From CAYSUS01 sp964434165 (GTDB lineage: Bacteria; Planctomycetota; Planctomycetia; Pirellulales; Thermoguttaceae), in NCBI GenBank assembly GCA_964434165.1, contig CAYSUS010000199.1, positions 1 through 7,196 on the forward strand: a DNA stretch of 7,196 nt. Direction: 5' to 3'. Below, piece after piece: positions 1 to 6,724 of this stretch. The position numbers and the translations under genes are program-made. Every line of letters begins with the position of its first letter. Positions within the stretch are counted from its first letter, which is position 1. Below the pieces are notes generated by a model that worked only from the letters and a program-made list of their open reading frames with translations, ran no database searches and was not told the DNA's origin.

Positions 1-20
1 AGGGGGTGAGGGGGTCAAAG

Positions 21-69
21 CCCGAAGCGTCAGCGAGGGTACCAGCGAAACCCGACGCGTCAGCGAGAG
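21..69 (+). repeat. Two copies of a planctomycete-style intergenic repeat
   Basis: CCCGAAGCGTCAGCGAGGG at 21-39 recurs as CCCGACGCGTCAGCGAGAG at 51-69. The copies differ at two of 19 bases and start exactly 30 bases apart, and a shorter related CAGCGAAAC lies between them. From memory, near-identical CCCGAAGCGT(A/C)AGCGAGGG strings are scattered between genes in many Planctomycetota genomes. That supports the phylum guess but was not checked by search. Function is unknown. Confidence 0.6.
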
Positions 70-167
70 ACACTTCTCAGCATAGTGGGTCACGTGGCGG
101 TTCGGATAGGGCAGAGCTTGCGCGGGCGGTCACGGGTCGATGCGAGCGTTTCGTCTTTCCCTCCAGG

Positions 168-201
168 CACTTGCGGCGATCCCCCGGTTTTGCCGTAAGT
201 G
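168..201. repeat. Hairpin, 10-bp imperfect stem
   Basis: CACTTGCGGC (168-177) and GCCGTAAGTG (192-201) are inverted copies with one G-T-type mismatch around a 14-base loop. There is no T-tract after it on the + strand that would make a clear terminator. It could be a terminator for a gene left of the window or another repeat element. Confidence 0.45.
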
Positions 202-513
202 TTTGTCTTTGGTCTACAACCAGGGCCCTCCTCCAACCGTGCCCATCCGTGGTAGGGTTTACGGCTGGGATCGGTCCCGCGCAATTCCGAGCCCGGCCGG
301 GTCGGCCCGGTTCAGGGTTGCCGCCTCCTGAAACGAATCAATCTGGCTTTCACGCCCGACCCAGCACACCGCCAGACAAGGCCGCACACCCCCCATTCTT
401 CTACGCGTACGCGGGCCTTCAAGGGCCGACATTCGGGCACCCCCTCGGCGGCGCTCCGCGCTCATGCCGCCGCGCGCTTGAAACGAAGCGCGCTCGAGTT
501 GGTTCCGCCACGA

Positions 514-543
514 TTGGACTCCGCCTGGCGCGGCCGCGAAAAT
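514..543 (+). promoter_or_regulatory. Weak candidate promoter for the beta-helix gene
   Basis: TTGGAC (514-519) resembles a -35 box. GAAAAT (538-543), 18 bases further on, matches four of six bases of a -10 box. Transcription would begin near 550 and give a leader of about 35 bases. Such matches occur by chance, and this is the best candidate seen rather than a confident call. Confidence 0.2.
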
Positions 544-584
544 GGTGTGGGACAATACGAAAACGCGATCGAGGGACCGGCCCC

Positions 585-2489
585 ATGAAACCGCTCGCCG
601 CTGCCTGGATCCTGCTCGGCCTGATCGGCACGGCGTCGGCCGAGAACATCGTCTACCCTGCCGACGCGGGGGTGATCGACGTCACCCGTCCCCCGTACCG
701 CGCCGTGCCGGACGATGGCCGCGACGATACGGCGGCCATCCAGCGGGCGCTCAGCGACCACATCTCGGGCAACCACGTATTCTACTTCCCCAACGGGCAG
801 TACGACATCAGCGACGCCCTCATGAACCTCCCCGAGGGCGATCCACTCCGCAACACCCGGGCCTGCCTGGAGCTGCGCGGTAAGGCCAAGCGGAGCATCT
901 TCGTGGGCCAGTCCGAGAGAAGGGCCGTGCTGCGCCTCTCGGACTCGGTGCCCGCGGAGTTCGACGGCGCGGTGATCTGGTTCGGACGCAGCCCGGCCCA
1001 GCGGTTCCGCAACGCGATGCGGCACCTCACCGTTTCTATCGGCACCGGCCACCCCAAGGCAAGCGGGGTGATGTTCAACGCCAGCAACCAGGGCGGCATC
1101 CGCCGCGTCACCATTCGTAGCGACGACCACGAGGGGCGAGGCGCGGTTGGGCTCCACCTGGCCCACACCGACGAGATCGGGCCGCTCCTGGTCCAGCATC
1201 TCACGGTTGAAGGCTTCGACCGCGGCATCCGCTGCGCCTTCCAGACCGCCTCGCAGACCTTCGAGCACATCACACTCCGCGGCCAGCGGGAGTACGGCTG
1301 GACCAACGGGTTCTCGCAGTCGATCTTCGTGCGGCGCCTGGACTTCGAAGGGCCGGTCACCGCCGTGCGCAACGGACCCACCACGCGCGGCGATCCCGGC
1401 CAGTCGCGCCTCCTGCTGATCGACGCCGACCTGCGCTTCACGGGCCGTGGCGATCCGCCCGCGGCCGTGCGCAATCAGAAGGCCGCTTTCCTGCGAGACG
1501 TCAGCGCCCGGGGCTTCAGCGCCGTGGTCTCCAACGAGCTGGACCACGGCCGGGGCAACCCCACCGTCCGGGAAAGCCCGCTGGTCGAATTCCTCGCCAA
1601 CGGCTCGGAGCCGGGGCGCAAGGGCGGACCGTTCATGCTCTTCAGTTCGCCGCCGCGGTCGCTGAGCCTGCCCGTCCAGGAGCCGCCGGACGTGCCGTGG
1701 AACGAGCGCCTGGAGAACTGGCGCGGCCCGCAGCATTACCCGCAAGGGCAGTCCGGGAAGGCCGACGACCCATGGGACGATTCCCCCTCAATCCAGGCGG
1801 CCATCGACTCGGGGGCCACCACGGTCTATCTGCCTTGCGGCACGTGGCGGATCCAGGGCGAGCTGATCCTTCGCGGGCGCGTGCGGCACTTCGTCGGCTG
1901 CGAGGCGCGGCTGAACCCCGTGGAAGGTCGGAAGGCAACGGTCGTGCTGGCCCAGGGCGCCGCGCCGGCGGTGCTCGTCGAGGGGCTGGAGCCGGGCGGA
2001 GTGGTTTTCACCCATAGGTCGCAAAGGATACTGCACCTCCGCCATCTCCTTGGAGGACGTTATCTCGCCCCCGAGTCCGGCCCGGCCGGCAAGGTGTTTC
2101 TCACCGACGTGACGTCCGGGCCGATCACCGTGGGGAGAGGGCAGCGGCTCTGGGCCCGGCAGCTCGACATCGAGGGAGATACCACCCAGGACCCGACCAG
2201 CCAGGCCAAGGTGCTCAACCAGGGAGGCGTCGCGTGGATCCTGGGCATGAAGACCGAGGACGAGGGCACGGTCATCAAGACGATCGGCGGCGGCAGGACC
2301 GAGCTGCTCGGTCATCTGCACGTGGGCGGGAGCGGCTCGGAGCCGCGGTTCGTGACCGTCGATTCCTCGTTCTCCGCCGCCCTGGTCGGCTCGGGCTTCG
2401 CCCTCTCGGCCGTCGAGACCCGCGGTGGCCAGACCCGCCAGGCCGCGGATTTCGATCGCGCCGATCTGTACGTGGCGCATCAGGAGTGA
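585..2489 (+). CDS. Secreted beta-helix protein, pectate lyase 3 / GH55-like, two tandem repeats
   Basis: The protein is 634 residues. The start at 585 is chosen because GAGGGA (571-576) lies 8 bases upstream and the first 19 residues form a good Sec signal peptide, with a hydrophobic core and ASA before Glu20. Residues 43-56 (DDGRDDTAAIQRAL) are the hallmark opening of the pectate-lyase-3 (GH28-related) right-handed beta-helix family, followed by VFYFPNGQY. A second copy of the same module opens at residues 394-407 (DDPWDDSPSIQAAI) and continues with TTVYLPCGTWRI. Two helices in one chain is the architecture known from GH55 exo-beta-1,3-glucanases. In between are short IRRVTIR- and VQHLTVEG-like rungs typical of beta-helices. 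No C-terminal anchor is seen, so it is probably periplasmic or extracellular and acts on a polysaccharide. Substrate and catalytic residues cannot be assigned, and a non-catalytic binding role is possible. It shares the + strand with the zinc-ribbon gene but lies about 400 bp away. Confidence 0.85.
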   Translation: MKPLAAAWILLGLIGTASAENIVYPADAGVIDVTRPPYRAVPDDGRDDTAAIQRALSDHISGNHVFYFPNGQYDISDALMNLPEGDPLRNTRACLELRGKAKRSIFVGQSERRAVLRLSDSVPAEFDGAVIWFGRSPAQRFRNAMRHLTVSIGTGHPKASGVMFNASNQGGIRRVTIRSDDHEGRGAVGLHLAHTDEIGPLLVQHLTVEGFDRGIRCAFQTASQTFEHITLRGQREYGWTNGFSQSIFVRRLDFEGPVTAVRNGPTTRGDPGQSRLLLIDADLRFTGRGDPPAAVRNQKAAFLRDVSARGFSAVVSNELDHGRGNPTVRESPLVEFLANGSEPGRKGGPFMLFSSPPRSLSLPVQEPPDVPWNERLENWRGPQHYPQGQSGKADDPWDDSPSIQAAIDSGATTVYLPCGTWRIQGELILRGRVRHFVGCEARLNPVEGRKATVVLAQGAAPAVLVEGLEPGGVVFTHRSQRILHLRHLLGGRYLAPESGPAGKVFLTDVTSGPITVGRGQRLWARQLDIEGDTTQDPTSQAKVLNQGGVAWILGMKTEDEGTVIKTIGGGRTELLGHLHVGGSGSEPRFVTVDSSFSAALVGSGFALSAVETRGGQTRQAADFDRADLYVAHQE

Positions 2490-2490
2490 A

Positions 2491-2529
2491 CGGGCGGGGG
2501 CGGCAAGCCGCCCGCGCGCAGCCCGCCCG
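2491..2529 (+). terminator. Nested GC-rich hairpin just after the beta-helix gene
   Basis: CGGGCGGG (2491-2498) is the exact reverse complement of CCCGCCCG (2522-2529). Inside it GGGCGG (2498-2503) pairs with CCGCCC (2508-2513) around a CAAG loop, so the two stems meet at 2498. It begins one base after the stop codon. There is no T-run after it, so it is not a textbook intrinsic terminator. An end-of-transcript or RNA-stabilising role is inferred from position. Confidence 0.45.
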
Positions 2530-2887
2530 GGCGAAGACGCCGTCGTTTGCCGGCCGCGCCTTCAGTCCCAGGAATCCCGGGTTGCACTGGGCCCGTGACG
2601 AATTCCCCGAGCGGTGCGATCGCCTGCTGTCGTGCCTCAGACCGCGGCGTATCGAGGTCGTACGAGCCCGAGATCGCGCGAAACCATCCAGGCCCCCCAG
2701 TCTCCCGCCCTGCGCGAGCGCCCTCATAAGAGTCTGATCGAAAGCCAACCGAAGTCTTACACGGACGCCCTATAAACAGGGCTTCCTGACCAGCCGAGAG
2801 GGGATCTCGCCGGGGCGGCCCGGGGGGTGTTGCTTCCCGCGTGTCGATCGCGCGCGGCCGCCGCGCACCTTGCGGAAGGCGCGGACC
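2530..2887. other. Intergenic gap with small hairpins, leader of the zinc-ribbon gene
   Basis: No gene-like reading frame is evident. The visible elements are GCCCT/AGGGC (2767-2771 and 2778-2782, loop ATAAAC), CGAGA/TCTCG (2795-2799 and 2805-2809, loop GGGGA), and a run of G/C blocks before the next gene. The two hairpins would fall near or within the leader if transcription begins at the TATAAA candidate. Confidence 0.5.
2771..2776 (+). promoter_or_regulatory. Possible -10 box (TATAAA) for the zinc-ribbon gene
   Basis: TATAAA matches five of six bases of TATAAT and stands out in very GC-rich sequence. It sits in the loop side of a 5-bp inverted repeat. No convincing -35 lies 16-18 bases upstream. 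If used, the leader would be about 105 bases and would contain the CGAGA/TCTCG hairpin. Confidence 0.25.
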
Positions 2888-3535
2888 ATGAGAATCAGCT
2901 TTGCGTGCCAGTGCGGGAAGAGGCTCTCCGCGCGGGAGGAGGACGCCGGCAAACGGGCACGGTGCAGCCGCTGCGGCAACGTGGTTCAGATCCCGGCGCC
3001 GCACTTCCCGGAAGTCGCCGCGCCGGCGGGCCCCGCCGACCGCGCCGCCGAGGAATCGACCGCCGCGGCGACCATTCCCTCGGTGTACTCCGCCGAGCTG
3101 CTCGCGGCCGCCCCGCAGCCGGGCGCTGCGGCGCCCGCGCTGGCGAGCCCCGGCGGGCCCTGCCCGGGATGCGGAGCCGAGATGGCGCCGGGCACGGTGC
3201 TCTGCATGGCCTGCGGCCACGACCTGCGCACCGGCAAGCGGCGCAAGACCAAGGTCGTCGTTCCCAAGAGGAACCCGGACAAGGAAGACGACGAGGACGA
3301 GAAGAAGGTCGAATCGACCTGGTGGGGATGGATCTTCTTCGTCGCCTGCATGGCGATCCTCGTCGCCACGCGGGGCGGGGCCCTGTGGGGCGCGCTGGGT
3401 GGCATGGCCGGCTCGGCCTGCCTGAAGATCGCCGGCAGCCGCGAGATACCCCTGGCCGCGCGGCTCTCCGTCTGCGTGCTCATTACCGCATCCGTGTGGG
3501 GCTTCATCATCTGGCTGCTGGTGACGTTCACCTGA
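2888..3535 (+). CDS. Membrane protein with two zinc ribbons, function unknown
   Basis: The protein is 215 residues. ATG 2888 is preceded by GGAAGG (2874-2879) at 8 bases. A TTG six codons earlier (2870) is open but lacks such a site. Residues 7-29 hold the first ribbon, CxC-x16-CxxC (C7, C9, C26, C29), in an 'IxFxCxCGK..RCxxCG' context common in planctomycete proteins. A low-complexity Ala/Pro linker follows. The second ribbon is CxxC-x10-CxxC (C92, C95, C106, C109), ending in GHDLRTGKRRKTK, a short pattern I associate with small planctomycete membrane proteins. Next come a charged Lys/Asp/Glu stretch (about 128-142) and hydrophobic segments at about 145-161 and 194-214, with a Gly/Ala-rich, possibly membrane-dipping part at 163-180. 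The likely topology puts both ribbons in the cytoplasm, anchored by the C-terminal half. No enzyme signature is visible. Whether the ribbons bind nucleic acid, protein or only zinc cannot be told. No neighbour suggests a partner. Confidence 0.85.
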   Translation: MRISFACQCGKRLSAREEDAGKRARCSRCGNVVQIPAPHFPEVAAPAGPADRAAEESTAAATIPSVYSAELLAAAPQPGAAAPALASPGGPCPGCGAEMAPGTVLCMACGHDLRTGKRRKTKVVVPKRNPDKEDDEDEKKVESTWWGWIFFVACMAILVATRGGALWGALGGMAGSACLKIAGSREIPLAARLSVCVLITASVWGFIIWLLVTFT

Positions 3536-3568
3536 CGCGCCGCGGGGGTGAAGAGGCGCGAATTCCAG

Positions 3569-3587
3569 CGCTTCAGCCCCGGAAGCG
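3569..3587. terminator. Small hairpin in the convergent gap
   Basis: CGCTTC (3569-3574) and GAAGCG (3582-3587) form a perfect 6-bp stem around AGCCCCG. It lies 33 bases after the zinc-ribbon stop and 47 bases beyond the sulfatase stop, so it could end transcription in either direction. No T-run follows on either strand, which keeps confidence low. Confidence 0.3.
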
Positions 3588-3604
3588 GCGAACGTCAACA
3601 TATC

Positions 3605-3618
3605 GGGGCGAAAGCCCT
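3605..3618 (-). terminator. GAAA-tetraloop hairpin after the sulfatase gene
   Basis: GGGC (3606-3609) and GCCC (3614-3617) close a GAAA loop on the + strand, with a G-T pair outside. On the minus-strand transcript the loop would read TTTC, 16 bases after the sulfatase stop. The stem is short and there is no U-tract, so this is only a weak end-of-transcript candidate. Confidence 0.2.
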
Positions 3619-3634
3619 GGTACTCGCCTGCCCC

Positions 3635-5035
3635 TCACTCCAGCAGCTTCAGCTCCCCCTCCGGCACGCGGGCGACGTCGGGATAGGGGCCCTTGCCCCG
3701 GCGCGGGGCCGTGGCCTCCCACTTGTCGGCCACCTGCTTCCAGCGACTGGCCCGCGCGGGGTCGGCCAGCGGGTCACCGGTGTCTTTCTGCCACGCGCGC
3801 AGCGCGGCCGTGAGCCGCTGGCGATGCTCGGCGCAGCTCGGATCGTCGGCCAGGTTCTTCGTCTCGCCCGGGTCGCTTTTCAAATCGAACAGCTCGACCG
3901 CGGCCTGTTCGCCCCGCGGGGCCAGGTTCAACAGCAGCTTGTAGCGGTCGTCGCGCACGGAGCGCTGCGGCTTGTAGTGATTGGCCGTGTGGAAGCTCAT
4001 CTCGGTGAACAGGTAGCGGCGCCACTCGGGCGACGCCTCTGCGGACAGCAGCGGCTGCAAGGCCCGGCCCGCCAGCTCTTCGGGCACGGCCACGCCCGCA
4101 GCCAGAAGCACCGTGGGCATCACGTCCACGGCCGAGACCAGCTCGTCGCGGACCTCGCCCGGCCTGGCCTTGCCCGGCCAGCGGATCAGAAGCGGCACCT
4201 GCACGCCCCGCTCGTAGCTGCTCGTCTTGCCGCGGCGCACGGGGGCTCCGTTGTCGCCGAGGAAGATCACCAGGGTGTTTTCGGCCAGCCCCGCGGCCTT
4301 CAGCTCGTCGAGGAGCATGCCCATGCCCAGATCCACCCGGGCGACGCAGTCGTAGAACAGCGCGGTCAGTCGCCGCGCGGCCTGGGGGTTGCGCCCCATG
4401 GGCAGCGGTTCGATGCTCTCCGGGTCGAGAGGCTTTTCGGGCAGGCCGGCCACCTGGGCCACCTCGGGGAAGTACGGCCCGTGCGGGTCGAAGTAGTTGA
4501 CGTACAGCAGCCGCGGCCCGCCCGACTTCCCGCTCGAGGCGAAGAACTCCCGCGCCTGCTTGGCCACCCAGCGCACGTCGCGTGTGGGTCCGGCGCTGGT
4601 GCCTTTGCCTTCCGGTTTCCAGTCGAAGGGGAACTCCCCGGCCGGCTCCACGTGGAGCTTGCCCACGATGCCCGTCCAGTAGCCGGCCTTCTTGAGCATG
4701 GCCACGAGGTTCCGGTTGCCCGGGTGCATGCGAAAGCCCAGGTGCGAGAGGCCGTACTGTCCGTTCTGGTGCGGGTAGAGGCCGGTCAACAGGGCCGCGC
4801 GGGACGAGCTGCACGACGACTGGGCCACGTACGCCCGGGTGAACCGCACGCCCTCGGCGGCCAGCCGGTCCAGGTGCGGGGTGGCCAGGCGCGTATCGCC
4901 GTAGCACGACAACTGATTGCCCAGGTCATCGGCCGTGACCAAGAGGATGTTGGGCCGGTCGTCGGCCGTGACGGGCGCGGCCGACGTGAGAAGGGCCAGC
5001 GCGACGAGGCTCAGAAGGCGCGCAAGTCGTGTCAT
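3635..5035 (-). CDS. Secreted family-S1 sulfatase, heparan N-sulfatase (SGSH)-like
   Basis: The protein is 466 residues with a Sec signal peptide (1-24, cut after PVTA). It hydrolyses a sulfate group, probably on a sugar, in the periplasm. Visible hallmarks are the metal-binding pair D36-D37 in NILLVTADDLG, the catalytic motif C75-S-S-S-R79 in QSSCSSSRAALLTG, GKLH (K126, H128), FDPHGPY (H185), GDNG (D261-N262) and K270. Position 3 of the motif is Ser where most family members have Pro or Ala. C75 should be converted to formylglycine for activity. 'YPHQNGQYGL' after the motif and SFHTANHYKPQRSVR (347 on) align by eye with human N-sulfoglucosamine sulfohydrolase, so S1 subfamily 8 is my best guess. 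The exact substrate is inferred. The start has only a weak ribosome site, but no in-frame alternative fits the signal peptide better. It follows the oxidoreductase gene in the same direction, 194 bp apart. No sulfatase-maturing enzyme lies in the window. Confidence 0.93.
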   Translation of the reverse strand: MTRLARLLSLVALALLTSAAPVTADDRPNILLVTADDLGNQLSCYGDTRLATPHLDRLAAEGVRFTRAYVAQSSCSSSRAALLTGLYPHQNGQYGLSHLGFRMHPGNRNLVAMLKKAGYWTGIVGKLHVEPAGEFPFDWKPEGKGTSAGPTRDVRWVAKQAREFFASSGKSGGPRLLYVNYFDPHGPYFPEVAQVAGLPEKPLDPESIEPLPMGRNPQAARRLTALFYDCVARVDLGMGMLLDELKAAGLAENTLVIFLGDNGAPVRRGKTSSYERGVQVPLLIRWPGKARPGEVRDELVSAVDVMPTVLLAAGVAVPEELAGRALQPLLSAEASPEWRRYLFTEMSFHTANHYKPQRSVRDDRYKLLLNLAPRGEQAAVELFDLKSDPGETKNLADDPSCAEHRQRLTAALRAWQKDTGDPLADPARASRWKQVADKWEATAPRRGKGPYPDVARVPEGELKLLE

Positions 5036-5141
5036 AATCGAGTGCTCGGGCCGAGAGTCGAAGGAAAGGGGGGTCGGGAGTCTTCTCTCCGAACAGCCGG
5101 TTCATGCAACCCACGCGTAGGCGAGAAAAGACCCGCGACCC

Positions 5142-5183
5142 CGCCCCTCGCCCAGCCCTCTTCACGAGGGCAGGGGAGGGGCG
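5142..5183. repeat. Large hairpin (REP-like) between oxidoreductase and sulfatase genes
   Basis: GCCCTC (5155-5160) and GAGGGC (5166-5171) form a perfect stem around TTCAC. After an A/A mismatch and one bulged G, pairing continues through CCC/GGG and GCCCCTC-type bases out to 5142/5183, giving about 17 pairs in total. It lies 46 bases past the oxidoreductase stop. On the minus strand a T-rich patch (TCTTTTCTC, complement of about 5123-5131) follows roughly 10 bases later. It could be a terminator or attenuator, or a dispersed repetitive palindrome that protects the upstream mRNA. Confidence 0.6.
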
Positions 5184-5229
5184 CAGGGAGACTGCTAACG
5201 GACGGGTCCACCCTGGCGGCGCGGTGCGA

Positions 5230-6573
5230 TCACCCGTCCAGGACCCAGCCCTTGCGGTACTCGCGGCTGAGCAGCGCGTTCGCCTCGTCGTTGTTGGTCA
5301 CGCGGCCGGCCTTGCCGTCGTAGTCCAGCTTCTCGCCGACGCGGTAGGCGACCAGGCCCAAGAGCATCTGCTCGAGGGCGTCGCCGCTGTACTTGAAGTC
5401 GCAGGCGCACTTCAGGTCGCCCTTGCAGGCGTTAATCCACTGCTCCTGGAACCCGCCCATGCGCGGGATCTGCTCCGATTCGGGGCGCGGCTTGTAGTGG
5501 TCGAGGCTGCCGCCTTCCTCCAGCGGCAGGAGCTTGTGGTTGCCGAAGCCCGCCGCCAGCTTGGCCTTGTCGCCCACGAACAGCGCGCCGTGGCCGTTGC
5601 CGTTGGGGTCCTTTTTCTTCATCGCCTTGCCGTGCGCCCCCTGGTACCAGGTGACCTTGATCGGCGGGCGCCAGTCGTTGGCGGGATGCTCGAAGGTGGC
5701 GGTGAGGTCCACGGGCGTCACCTCGGGATTGAACGGCTCGCCGAAGGCCTCGGCCGAGGTGGGCAGCGTCGCGTCGATGGGGTACCAGGCCAGGTCCATC
5801 GTGTGGCTTCCCATGTCGCCGATCTGGCCGCTGCCGAAGTCCCAGTACATGTTCCAGGCCAGGCAGCCGCCGAAGTAGCCCGGGTTGTAGGGGTGCATCG
5901 GCGAGGGGCCGATCCAAAGATCGTAGTGCAAGTGCTTCGGCGGCTCGCCTTTGGGTGGCAGGTAGCCGGGCCGGCGCAGCTCGCGATCGCCCCACGCGTG
6001 CACGTGCTTCAGGGTTCCCACGGCCCCGTCGAGGATCGCCTCGCGCACGCGGTCGAAGTTGGGATTGGCGTGCCGCTGGGTGCCGACCTGCGTGGCGAGC
6101 TTGTCCTTCTTGGCGAGCCACTTCGCGCGGGCCACGCGGACCTCTTCCACGGAGTTGCCCAGCGGCTTCTCCAGATACACGTGCATGTCGCGGTTGATGG
6201 CCCAGCAGGCGATGAAGGCGTGGGTGTGGTCCGTCGTGCTGCATACGACGGCGTTGATATCCTTCTGCTCCAGGCACTCGCGCCAGTCGACGTAGTGCTT
6301 CGCGCCGGGGAACGTCTCGGCCGCCTTGGCGAGGTTCTGCTCGTTGACGTCGCACAGGGCGACGACGTTCTCGTTCTTCACGGCGTTGAAGTGGGCCCGG
6401 GCCCGGCCCCAGGTGCCGATCAGGGCGACATTCAGCTTGTTGCTCGGCGGATTGGCCCCCAACACGCCGCTGGGGAGGATCGTCAACCCGGCCCCCAGGG
6501 CCATCGTCGTCTTCAGGGCTTCACGTCGGGTGACCGTGGGCCGGCCGGCGGTCGATCTGCGCGAGGCGGTCAT
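5230..6573 (-). CDS. Tat-exported Gfo/Idh/MocA-family oxidoreductase
   Basis: The protein is 447 residues and is a predicted NAD(P)-dependent sugar or sugar-derivative oxidoreductase. The N-terminus carries a twin-arginine signal: R16-R17 in VTRREALKTT, then a hydrophobic stretch (24-38) ending near LGA. The Rossmann fold opens with LNVALIGTWGRARAH (G53, G56), with D75 at the end of the second strand. The family signature E135-K136-P137 (K136 is the usual catalytic lysine) and GDMGSH (D253-H257, with the conserved active-site His) are both present. Length and C-terminal domain are normal for the large planctomycete group of such proteins. The start is firm: AAGGAGT (complement of 6581-6587) sits 7 bases upstream. 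Being exported folded with its cofactor, it probably acts in the periplasm on glycan-derived sugars. That, and cooperation with the sulfatase downstream, is inferred from context. The Trp inside the glycine motif (GTWGRA) is uncommon. The exact substrate is unknown. Confidence 0.94.
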   Translation of the reverse strand: MTASRRSTAGRPTVTRREALKTTMALGAGLTILPSGVLGANPPSNKLNVALIGTWGRARAHFNAVKNENVVALCDVNEQNLAKAAETFPGAKHYVDWRECLEQKDINAVVCSTTDHTHAFIACWAINRDMHVYLEKPLGNSVEEVRVARAKWLAKKDKLATQVGTQRHANPNFDRVREAILDGAVGTLKHVHAWGDRELRRPGYLPPKGEPPKHLHYDLWIGPSPMHPYNPGYFGGCLAWNMYWDFGSGQIGDMGSHTMDLAWYPIDATLPTSAEAFGEPFNPEVTPVDLTATFEHPANDWRPPIKVTWYQGAHGKAMKKKDPNGNGHGALFVGDKAKLAAGFGNHKLLPLEEGGSLDHYKPRPESEQIPRMGGFQEQWINACKGDLKCACDFKYSGDALEQMLLGLVAYRVGEKLDYDGKAGRVTNNDEANALLSREYRKGWVLDG

Positions 6574-6580
6574 CGGCAGG

Positions 6581-6587
6581 ACTCCTT
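6581..6587 (-). promoter_or_regulatory. Strong Shine-Dalgarno of the oxidoreductase gene
   Basis: On the minus strand AAGGAGT lies 7 bases before ATG 6573. It is the best ribosome-binding site in the window and fixes the start so that the full twin-arginine signal is included. Confidence 0.8.
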
Positions 6588-6645
6588 GTGGAGGGTGAGG
6601 AAAGGTAGGACGCTGGCTGCAATACGGCTCGTTGCGATGGGAGCC

Positions 6646-6651
6646 ATTATA
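6646..6651 (-). promoter_or_regulatory. Perfect TATAAT -10 box upstream of the oxidoreductase gene
   Basis: The + strand ATTATA reads TATAAT on the minus strand, inside sequence that is otherwise strongly GC-rich. Transcription would start near 6639, giving a leader of about 65 bases before ATG 6573. The -35 region (about 6668-6675) has no good TTGACA match, so an activator or a weak -35 would be needed. It is the most likely promoter for the oxidoreductase and perhaps the sulfatase. Confidence 0.5.
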
Positions 6652-6724
6652 CTCGAAGCGGGCCGGGCGTGCACTCGGGCGTGCGGGAGGGCCACCCTAG
6701 ACCTGCCACGGCTGTCGCACTGGC

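Larger units (their letters stand above)
1..584. other. Non-coding leader region upstream of the beta-helix gene
   Basis: No convincing gene is visible. The frame of the downstream gene stays open back to base 6, but the translated stretch is rich in Arg, Pro, Ser and Gly with no domain-like pattern. It ends in a clear ribosome-binding site and signal peptide at 585, so the openness is best explained by high GC. The stretch holds a 30-base-period direct repeat (21-69), a hairpin (168-201), a perfect palindrome CCCGGCCGGG (292-301) and a weak promoter candidate (514-543). Confidence 0.6.

Noticed and set aside
6..584. Extension of the beta-helix reading frame by 193 codons at its N-terminus
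   Set aside because: The extension has no domain-like sequence, includes intergenic repeats, and would bury a good signal peptide and the GAGGGA ribosome site at 571-576.
462..1745. Long open frame (427 codons) on the minus strand opposite the beta-helix gene
   Set aside because: It is an antisense shadow of a GC-rich gene. The translation is Arg/Ala/Gly/Val-rich and lacks recognisable motifs, while the + strand frame has a clear signal peptide and family motifs.
2480..3601. Open frame of 373 codons on the minus strand opposite the zinc-ribbon gene
   Set aside because: Its translation is low-complexity (Gly/Arg/Ala) and covers the intergenic gap. The + strand gene has paired cysteines, membrane segments and a ribosome site.
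3548..5323. Open frame of 591 codons on the + strand opposite the sulfatase
   Set aside because: It overlaps a sulfatase with all catalytic motifs and runs past both its ends. It is explained by G/C third positions on the other strand.
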